Source of the DNA: Opitutaceae bacterium
GTDB lineage: Bacteria > Verrucomicrobiota > Verrucomicrobiae > Opitutales > Opitutaceae
Assembly: GCA_031266495.1 (NCBI GenBank)
Contig: JAISAX010000929.1
Span: 1-19,651 of the forward strand
Direction: 5' to 3'
Length of the DNA stretch: 19,651 bases
Shown here one piece after another: positions 13,998-19,651 of this stretch; position 1 is the stretch's first letter, and each line of letters opens with the position of its first letter. The translations under genes and the position numbers were made by a program. The notes under the pieces are model-generated. The model was not told the DNA's origin. It did not search any database and was given only the letters and a program-made list of their open reading frames with translations.

Positions 13998-15019
13998 GCC
14001 GTCGTCCCTTCGCGCCAGTTGCCCTCGATCATGTGCATGCGTGGCAATTCGGGGATGCCTCGCTGGTTGTTGTGAATCCTCGACACCAGCGCCTCCACGG
14101 CAAACGCCCCCAGTTCTTCCGTCCGTTCGTCGATCCCGGAAAACGCCTCGTATCCGTCCGGCAACGACAGCAACGCCACGCTAACGTCCTCCGGATACCG
14201 CAGCCCGAGTCTGCGCATCTGATCGATACGATCTCCCCCGTGCGAAAGATGCAGGATGATCGCGTCGGGTTTCCAACGGGTAAACCACTCCTCGAACGAG
14301 GCTGCGTCGGTTTCCCCGGTTTGCAGCACCGGGATGCGGCGGCTCCGGGGAGTCTGTTCCGCGTCGAGCAGGTAGGCCGCCCGCCAGAGTCCGTTGGAGC
14401 GCTGGTCGGAATGTGCCGGAAGACACAGCCCTGGCCGGTTGCGCCCCCGCTCTCGCAGCCTGGCACAAACCGCGAGCATCGATTCAAAATGGTTGTGTGC
14501 CACACGATCGATCCGCGGGGTATGCACCGTGTAGCCGATTGCCACGGCGGCAAAATCGTCCAGCACCACCGGTATTTCCACATGTGGCGAGAGATGTGGC
14601 GCGAATACGACCCCGGCCACTCGGCGGTAAGCCAGCATTCGCGACAGCCGTTGCGGCGAAATATCCGGCGAATCGGTGCGAAACGCTTCCATCCGGTAGC
14701 CCAGTTCATGGGCTCTCTTCTGTGCCCCGTCGAAAATCCGTTCCGGATACGTGCGTCGTGTCGGCAAATCTTCCGGATGCCGCGATACCAGCCACGCCAG
14801 ACACTGGCCCTTGCCCGGCGGATGTTTTGTGCGCCGGTAAGCCACCAGGCTGGCCAACCCCGGATCCGGCCGATAACCGCCCGCTTCGGCGGCCGCCTTC
14901 ACGCGTGCGACCGTCTCTCTCGGCAAAAGCGAACTTCCCCGCAACGCGCGCGAAATCGTGGCCTGGTTGAGCCCGAGTTGCCGGGCGAGCGCTGATTGCG
15001 TGAGACGTGAGGGAGGCAT
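13994..15019 (-). CDS. LacI/GalR-family transcriptional regulator
   Basis: 341 residues from the ATG at 15019. The N-terminal helix-turn-helix is LTQSALARQLGLNQATISRA (about 6-25), followed by the hinge region GYRPDPGLASLVAYRR. The periplasmic-binding-protein-like sensor domain begins near residue 75 (LAWLVSRHPEDLP) and includes VAGVVFAPHLS, IPVVLDDFAAVAIGY, DAIILHLSHGG and YPEDVSVALLSLPD. GIDERTEELGAFAVEALVSRI near the end is the usual LacI-family dimer segment. Such regulators bind a sugar or a related ligand and repress or activate catabolic genes. It is divergent from the PEP-CTERM/beta-helix/pseudopilin operon and is its most likely regulator. Repeated half-sites lie just upstream of its start. 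The ligand is unknown. Confidence 0.93.
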   Translation of the reverse strand: MPPSRLTQSALARQLGLNQATISRALRGSSLLPRETVARVKAAAEAGGYRPDPGLASLVAYRRTKHPPGKGQCLAWLVSRHPEDLPTRRTYPERIFDGAQKRAHELGYRMEAFRTDSPDISPQRLSRMLAYRRVAGVVFAPHLSPHVEIPVVLDDFAAVAIGYTVHTPRIDRVAHNHFESMLAVCARLRERGRNRPGLCLPAHSDQRSNGLWRAAYLLDAEQTPRSRRIPVLQTGETDAASFEEWFTRWKPDAIILHLSHGGDRIDQMRRLGLRYPEDVSVALLSLPDGYEAFSGIDERTEELGAFAVEALVSRIHNNQRGIPELPRMHMIEGNWREGTTA

Positions 15020-15059
15020 GATTCATCAAAATGGATGGTTCATCCTGAAAAGTGGTTCA
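15020..15059. promoter_or_regulatory. Three direct repeats at 17-bp spacing, operator candidate
   Basis: GATTCA at 15020, GGTTCA at 15037 and GGTTCA at 15054 are exactly 17 bp apart (TGAACC on the - strand). GGTTCA/TGAACC is a plausible half-site for a LacI-family protein, and the repeats sit directly upstream of the LacI-type gene, so autoregulation is the natural reading. A symmetrical pairing of half-sites, the usual arrangement, is not seen here. Confidence 0.45.
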
Positions 15060-15066
15060 AGTCATT

Positions 15067-15082
15067 ATGCATAAATATGCAT
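15067..15082. promoter_or_regulatory. Palindromic operator candidate ATGCATA-AA-TATGCAT
   Basis: Perfect 7-bp inverted arms with a 2-base centre, in the divergent region 113 bp before the PEP-CTERM gene and 48 bp before the LacI start. Size and symmetry suit a dimeric regulator. It overlaps the ATG at 15081 of an upstream in-frame extension that I reject as the gene start. Confidence 0.45.
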
Positions 15083-15194
15083 GAAATCCCGTTTGCCCCT
15101 CCTTTTTCCGGTCTCCACATCATGGCCTCGCACAACCCACCACCCACCCATGCACACACAACCCACGCACCCGCCCACTTGCGATTTGTCTCCC

Positions 15195-15962
15195 ATGAAA
15201 ACATACCACCCGATCCAGTCCCGCAGACGCCGCCACTCCATGCTGACGCTGCTACTCCTTGCCGGCTTTTCCACAACGCCGGCTCCCGCCCAGACCGTTG
15301 TCGAAGTGACGACCTCCACCGCGGCGCCCGCGGAAAACATCCTGGCCGCCTACACACTGGCGGATGGCGCCAACGCCGACAAAACCATCTCCGGCTGGGC
15401 ATGGCGCAACACCACCACCGACGGCCTTCGCGATCTCGGCCAACGATTCGTGGCCCCGGCGAATGCCCTCATCGACAAAATAACAGTCCTGACGCTCAAT
15501 ACCTCCGGCGCCGGAACGCAGGCTGCGGACTTTACCCTCACCCTCTACAGCTTCACGGCGACCACATCAGCCGGCGTCGTTGACCGGACACTACTGCAAG
15601 CCTCCGGCACGATGCCCGCCGCATCGATTGCCACGAACACCTGGCTAACCCTCAACCTCCCCGGCAGTGTGGCGCTCGAACAAGGCGTCTCGTATGGCTT
15701 CATCCTGCACTTCAACGAAGCCGCGGACGACCGCTCCATCACCCTGCAACAAGCCGAAAACGCCGCAGTCACGGGATATTACCGGATACAGAGCACCGAT
15801 GGCTCCACCACATTCGGCACGGCAAACACATCCCTGATCTTTTACGTCGGGACAGCCGCCATTCCCGAACCCTCGACCAGCCTCCTCTTCCCGGCTCTGG
15901 GCGCGGCGGCATATGCGCTGACGCGCCGTCGCCGGCATCGGCACCGGCCAGATCGTAGTTGA
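15195..15962 (+). CDS. PEP-CTERM sorting-domain secreted protein
   Basis: 255 residues from the ATG at 15195. MKTYHPIQSRRRRHSMLTLL begins a signal peptide with basic n-region and a hydrophobic core ending near TTPAPAQT; an in-frame ATG at 15081 adds a His/Pro-rich lead without a signal character. The body (about 35-220) is beta-rich with LRDLGQRFVAPANALIDKIT, FTLTLYSF, TWLTLNLPGSVALEQGVSYG and SLIFYVGTAAIPEPS, similar to choice-of-anchor type domains. The C-terminus is a standard PEP-CTERM signal: PEP at about 224, a hydrophobic stretch LLFPALGAAAYAL and RRRRHRHR. The family is processed by an exosortase and delivered to the cell surface or exopolysaccharide. It is first in a probable operon; 19 bp separate it from the beta-helix gene. 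Confidence 0.9.
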   Translation: MKTYHPIQSRRRRHSMLTLLLLAGFSTTPAPAQTVVEVTTSTAAPAENILAAYTLADGANADKTISGWAWRNTTTDGLRDLGQRFVAPANALIDKITVLTLNTSGAGTQAADFTLTLYSFTATTSAGVVDRTLLQASGTMPAASIATNTWLTLNLPGSVALEQGVSYGFILHFNEAADDRSITLQQAENAAVTGYYRIQSTDGSTTFGTANTSLIFYVGTAAIPEPSTSLLFPALGAAAYALTRRRRHRHRPDRS

Positions 15963-15981
15963 AACCCCATAACAACCACGG

Positions 15982-18804
15982 ATGAAAAACGGACTCCCGA
16001 CACCGCCGCGCCCGCGCCCGCGCCCACGCCTGGCGCTCGCACTCATGCTCCCCGCCATGATTTTTCCCCTGTCCGTGCCGGCCACCGCCGGCACCGCCAA
16101 TACCGCCGGCACCGCCGGCGCCACTTCCGCCATGCCGGCGCGTCCCGTGCAAACGCTCATCAACGCCGCCCTTGCGCGCGGGGAAAAACGCATCGTGCTC
16201 CCCCCCGGTGAATATCGGGAATCCGCAATCATCCGCCTGAACGACCTCTCCGGCATCACGCTCGACGGAACCGGAGCCACTGTCATATTTACCAATTACA
16301 AAAACGGCGGCATTTACGCCACCGGTTGCGATGCGCTCACCCTCATCGGCCTCACCATCGACTTCGACCCGCTGCCCTTCACCCAGGGCACCATCGACGA
16401 ACTGGACGTCAATGAAGGACGCATCCTTGTTACCCTGCACGACGGCTATCCCGACCTCAACGCCGACACTCTCAACGGCAACGCGCACGCCTTCTCACCC
16501 GACACCCACCTGTGGAAAACCGGGACGCCCGACCTCCACGCCTCGCTCGAAGCCCGCGCCCTCACCCCGCGCCGCGCCCTGCTCCGTTTCTCCGCGGCAA
16601 ACCGCTGGCGCATCGCCACCCTCTCGCCGGGCGACCACCTCGTGTTTCCCTTCCGCCAGGGACACGGCATGAGTCTCGTCCGCTGCCGCGACACCACCGT
16701 CCGCAACCTCACCATCCTCACCGCACCCGGCACAGGCATCCTCTCCCGTTTCGCCGACGGTCAAAACCGCTTCAGCTACACCATTCGCCGCGGTCCCCCC
16801 CCCTCCCCTCCCGCTCGCCCCGGCGCCCGCTCCGTCGCCACGATCCCGCGCCTCTTCTCGACCTGTGCCGACGGTTTCAACTACGCCTATGCGCGCACCG
16901 GACCCGTGCTTGAAAACTGCGATTTCGCCTTCATGGGAGACGATTCCGTCAACCTTCATGGAGTCGCCTTTTCCGTCGCCGCCGTCTCGGACGGCGGTCG
17001 CGAAATCCGCATCCTCCGCCCGTATTCCCGCGAGCACTTCGACGCTGTAATACGTCCCCATGACAAAGCCCGCGCTCTGGCCAAAGGCAACTTCGACATC
17101 CGCGGCGCCGCGCCTGTCGAATCCTTTGAATACGAACCCGCCCCCGCCCCCGGCTCCGGCTCCGGGACCCCCCTCCCGTCCGGAAACAAAGCCGGGGAAA
17201 AACCCCACAGCACCTACCGCCTGCGCCTCGCCACCCCGCTCCCGGTTGACCCCGGTGACCTCATCGACATCCCCGCCATCGCCGCGCCCGGCTATACGAT
17301 AAAAAACAGCCATTTTCACGACCACCGGGCGCGCGCCCTGCGACTCATGGCACCGGACGGCCTCGTGGAAAACAATGTGATCGAAGGCATCAAACAAGCC
17401 GCCATCACGCTCGGCCCCGAATACGCGTACTGGCGGGAAGCCGGCTGGGTGCATGACGTCACCGTGCGCGGCAATACGATCCGCCGCACCGGCTTCGATC
17501 CAGGCCAGCGCCAGCCCGACGCCTTCACACCCGGCGCCATCGGCACACTCTATCGTCCCGAGCAACCCGGCCTCCCCCACCCCCTTGCCCGTCACGAAAA
17601 CATCCGTATCGAACAAAACACTATCGAAGACGTTGCCGGCCCCGCCATTCACATCAACCAGGCGGACAACGTCCACATCACCGGCAATCGCTGGCAACGC
17701 ACCAACCTCGCGCCCCCCCCCCCCGCCGCCGCCAAATCCCGTTACGGCCTGACTGCCGGCGGCCCGCTCTGCATCGACGCCTCCACCCATGTGACCATTG
17801 ACCAGCCCGCCCCTCCCGCCCCTCCCGCCGCATTCCGCACCCTGAAAGTCGATCCTCGCGACCCCGCCGCGTTTTCCACACTTGCGCAAGCCGCCGCCGC
17901 CGTCCGTCCGGGAGACACCATCTGGCTCGCTCCCGGCAGCGGCCCCTGGCGCGAACCGCTTCATATCTCGACATCAGGCACAGCCGCCCGTCCGATCACC
18001 ATTGAAGGGAACGGCAACGAGATCACCGGCTTTGATCCGCTGACGGATTTTATCCGCATGGACGACGGACGCCACGAGGCGCGCATCGCCACGCCGTATC
18101 CATTTGTGCTCCGCCGGAACGGAACAAAACGTATCCGTGAAGACGCTACGACCCGCCGGTTTGAGGCGGGGATCCGGTATGAACCCGCGACCCGCATTCT
18201 GTCGCTCCCCCCGGACCTTTCTCCGGAAGGATGGGAGATTTCCGTCCGCGCCTTCGCCGTGCGCATAGCCAATGCCTCGCATCACCGGTACCGGAACATC
18301 ATCGCCACCGGCTCCCGCAACGACGGCTTCAACCTTCACGAAAACGGAACGGACCTCGTATTCGAAAACATCACCGGCAGTTACAATCTCGACGAAGGAT
18401 TTTCCGCCCACGAACAAATCCGCAGCACGATCAATGGCGGCCATTTTTTCGAGAACGACAACGGCATCTACAACATCGGCCAATCGTTCACGCGTCTCGC
18501 CGACGTGGAAATCCATGACAATCCCGGTATCGGCTTTGCCCTGACCGACGCCACCGCCGAAGCCACGCGCCTGAACATCCGGAACAACGGCATGGTGCAA
18601 CTCAAACTCGAACGTGGCGCCCGGCTTTCCGGCTCCGCCATCCGCGTGTATCACAATCTCCATCAAACCCGCCGCTGGCTCACCCACATGGAAAGCGCGC
18701 AACGCCATGCGCCCGTCACGCTCGACCTCAAACGCGCCGACAACCCCGTGATCCCCGGTCTGGAAGAACTCCCCCAACCCTCCTCTTCCATGCTCTCGCC
18801 ATGA
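15982..18804 (+). CDS. Secreted two-domain right-handed beta-helix protein (GH110-like N-terminal half)
   Basis: 940 residues. An Arg/Pro-rich n-region and [21 protein letters not shown] form the signal peptide. Domain 1 (about 55-600) is a right-handed beta-helix that starts [20 protein letters not shown] and contains [20 protein letters not shown] and [11 protein letters not shown] (about 295-327). This resembles the conserved core of GH110 alpha-1,3-galactosidases and related helices. Ile/Val ladder turns follow ([29 protein letters not shown]). A linker with C12-encoded prolines (577) and PAPPAPPAA (about 607) leads to domain 2 (about 616-915), a second beta-helix starting [20 protein letters not shown] and containing [19 protein letters not shown]. 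It is thus a fusion of two helix domains, likely acting on extracellular glycans. Its TGA overlaps the ATG of the pseudopilin (ATGA), so translation is probably coupled. Confidence 0.85.
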   Translation: MKNGLPTPPRPRPRPRLALALMLPAMIFPLSVPATAGTANTAGTAGATSAMPARPVQTLINAALARGEKRIVLPPGEYRESAIIRLNDLSGITLDGTGATVIFTNYKNGGIYATGCDALTLIGLTIDFDPLPFTQGTIDELDVNEGRILVTLHDGYPDLNADTLNGNAHAFSPDTHLWKTGTPDLHASLEARALTPRRALLRFSAANRWRIATLSPGDHLVFPFRQGHGMSLVRCRDTTVRNLTILTAPGTGILSRFADGQNRFSYTIRRGPPPSPPARPGARSVATIPRLFSTCADGFNYAYARTGPVLENCDFAFMGDDSVNLHGVAFSVAAVSDGGREIRILRPYSREHFDAVIRPHDKARALAKGNFDIRGAAPVESFEYEPAPAPGSGSGTPLPSGNKAGEKPHSTYRLRLATPLPVDPGDLIDIPAIAAPGYTIKNSHFHDHRARALRLMAPDGLVENNVIEGIKQAAITLGPEYAYWREAGWVHDVTVRGNTIRRTGFDPGQRQPDAFTPGAIGTLYRPEQPGLPHPLARHENIRIEQNTIEDVAGPAIHINQADNVHITGNRWQRTNLAPPPPAAAKSRYGLTAGGPLCIDASTHVTIDQPAPPAPPAAFRTLKVDPRDPAAFSTLAQAAAAVRPGDTIWLAPGSGPWREPLHISTSGTAARPITIEGNGNEITGFDPLTDFIRMDDGRHEARIATPYPFVLRRNGTKRIREDATTRRFEAGIRYEPATRILSLPPDLSPEGWEISVRAFAVRIANASHHRYRNIIATGSRNDGFNLHENGTDLVFENITGSYNLDEGFSAHEQIRSTINGGHFFENDNGIYNIGQSFTRLADVEIHDNPGIGFALTDATAEATRLNIRNNGMVQLKLERGARLSGSAIRVYHNLHQTRRWLTHMESAQRHAPVTLDLKRADNPVIPGLEELPQPSSSMLSP
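16795..16803 (+). repeat. C9 run in beta-helix gene
   Basis: Nine C encode the GPPPSPP stretch near residue 273, in a loop of the first beta-helix just before the conserved CADGF segment. The frame is intact on both sides. Confidence 0.85.
17713..17724 (+). repeat. C12 run in beta-helix gene
   Basis: Twelve C encode APPPP near residue 577, between the end of the first beta-helix and the linker to the second. The frame is intact here; a one-base change would remove the second beta-helix and uncouple the pseudopilin start. Confidence 0.9.
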
Positions 18805-19610
18805 AAACACACCGCCAGCACCACCACGGTTTCCCCCTGATCGAGCGGGGAAAGAATTTTCGATTTTCGATCCCCGATTTTCGATTTCCAAACGACCAGA
18901 CCAGTGTATCCGTGATCCAATGGCGCGGCAGCGCCCAATCGACAATCGAGAATCCAGAATCGAAAATCAGCCGCGCCTGGCGCGGCTTCACCCTGATCGA
19001 ACTGCTCGCGGTCATTGTCATCATCGGCATTCTCGCCGCGATTCTGGTTCCCGCCACCATGTCCGTGCGACGCACCGCTGCCGCCACCCGGTGCAAATCC
19101 AATCTTCGCCAACTCGGCATGGCTCTCCATCTCTACGCCGACGACAACCGGGGCTGGCTTCCCGTTTACGAACAACCCGATCCCGACAATCCGGACGCTG
19201 TCGTCAACTGGCGGGAACTCATCCAGCGTCAGATCGGAGATTGGAACAAAACCCCGGCGCCCGGACAGGATACCGTCTGGCTATGCCCGGCGGCGCGGCA
19301 AACCTGGCCATTGCCCCCCATCCGTACTTATGCACTCAATACATCCGGAGCGGACGTGAACACACCCGTGCAACTCGCCACGATCCCCGCCCCCTCCCGC
19401 TCCATCCTGCTCGTGGAAGTCGTGCACGGCGGCGGCGGCGACGGACGCACCTGCATCGGCTTCAACAACAAGGATCTCCTTGACTGGCGGCACGAAGACC
19501 GGATGAATTTCCTCATGGCCGACAACAGCGTAATCCTGCTCGAAAAAAATTCCCCCGACCTCGACCAGCTCCTCATGAACCTTCGCGGCATGAAAGTTCC
19601 CTCCTCCTGA
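18801..19610 (+). CDS. Pseudopilin (type II secretion/type IV pilin-like) with split leader
   Basis: 269 residues from the ATG at 18801, which overlaps the stop of the beta-helix gene. The prepilin-peptidase motif [20 protein letters not shown] begins at Gly62, followed by [23 protein letters not shown]. This head and the late [15 protein letters not shown] match the Verrucomicrobia/Planctomycetes pseudopilin group (DUF1559-like, with an H...ADG-type end). The leader is unusual: [15 protein letters not shown] (1-15) is itself a normal leader plus the first residues of a mature pilin, and residues 16-61 are encoded by a dispersed repeat element. Translation from the first ATG gives a 62-residue leader. 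An in-frame GTG at about 18915 (VIQWRGSAQ) would give one of about 25 residues. Pseudopilins of this group are numerous and often lie beside secreted carbohydrate-active proteins; the role is inferred. Confidence 0.88.
   Translation: MKTHRQHHHGFPLIERGKNFRFSIPDFRFPNDQTSVSVIQWRGSAQSTIENPESKISRAWRGFTLIELLAVIVIIGILAAILVPATMSVRRTAAATRCKSNLRQLGMALHLYADDNRGWLPVYEQPDPDNPDAVVNWRELIQRQIGDWNKTPAPGQDTVWLCPAARQTWPLPPIRTYALNTSGADVNTPVQLATIPAPSRSILLVEVVHGGGGDGRTCIGFNNKDLLDWRHEDRMNFLMADNSVILLEKNSPDLDQLLMNLRGMKVPSS
18828..19001 (+). mobile_element. CGATTTT-family repeat element inserted in the pseudopilin leader
   Basis: An 18-bp sequence is present twice, 156 bp apart: GGTTTCCCCCTGATCGAG (18828-18845) and GGCTTCACCCTGATCGAA (18984-19001), 15 of 18 identical. 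Between them are inverted arms of CGATTTT units (18851-18888 and, reversed, 18936-18968), including the CAATCG and GGCGC-GCGCC extension that also occurs at 8455-8474. The insertion keeps the frame (52 codons). The duplication resembles that made by a transposition-like or repair-based insertion, but at 3 mismatches it would not be recent. Confidence 0.65.
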
Positions 19611-19651
19611 ACACCCCGCGCCGCGCCACCCTCTTTCCCTCCCCTCCCCTC

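Noticed and set aside
15081..15194. Upstream extension of the PEP-CTERM gene (ATG 15081)
   Set aside because: The His/Pro-rich lead is unlike a signal peptide and overlaps the operator-like palindrome; the ATG at 15195 gives a normal signal peptide.

Overview
The window looks like chromosomal DNA of a GC-rich, Gram-negative, polysaccharide-degrading bacterium, most likely of the Verrucomicrobiota (Opitutales/Opitutaceae-like). The indications are a PEP-CTERM secreted protein, a pseudopilin of the GFTLIEL type, a LacI-type regulator, large secreted carbohydrate-active proteins with proline-rich linkers, a sulfatase-fold protein, and many short dispersed repeats of a kind I associate with that phylum. 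The assignment rests on gene content and recall of the families; no rRNA, tRNA or CRISPR was seen.

Layout. 1-416: a C18 run and an inverted pair of 10-bp-periodic repeats. 417-4500 (+): a very large secreted glycoside-hydrolase-like protein split into two frames at a C13 run (2592-2604). 4498-4580: a long hairpin between convergent genes. 4583-7246 (-): an LptF/LptG permease followed by a sulfatase-fold protein that lacks several active-site residues and carries an in-frame array of dispersed palindromic repeats. 7312-8427 (+): rlmN, divergent from the permease. 8428-8899: inverted repeat arms around a 12-unit, 21-bp tandem repeat. 8900-9634 (-): a membrane protein with a His-rich loop (NicO-like metal transporter candidate). 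9937-11551 (+): an AI-2E/PerM-family permease and a small zinc-ribbon membrane protein, with another inverted repeat pair between them.

11655-13410 (-) is a lower-GC island holding a GH43-like beta-propeller gene and a TIR-domain gene. The TIR gene has the anatomy of an integron gene cassette: a 99-bp attC-like imperfect palindrome starts at its stop codon, and the 7-bp core of that site is exactly complementary to a GTTAGCT just before its start codon. No integrase gene is in the window. 13638-15019 (-): a gene fragment and a LacI-type regulator. 15195-19610 (+): a tightly packed probable operon of a PEP-CTERM protein, a two-domain beta-helix protein and a pseudopilin whose signal region has been split by a repeat element. 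Direct and inverted repeats suited to regulator binding lie between the LacI gene and this operon.

Three themes cut across the genes. (1) Long C runs in the coding strand of proline-rich linkers, one of which coincides with a broken reading frame. (2) Several unrelated repeat families that share one architecture: inverted arms built from degenerate 6-10 bp tandem units around unrelated DNA, sometimes reaching into coding sequence. (3) A candidate defence-gene cassette (TIR) captured next to a carbohydrate-active gene.
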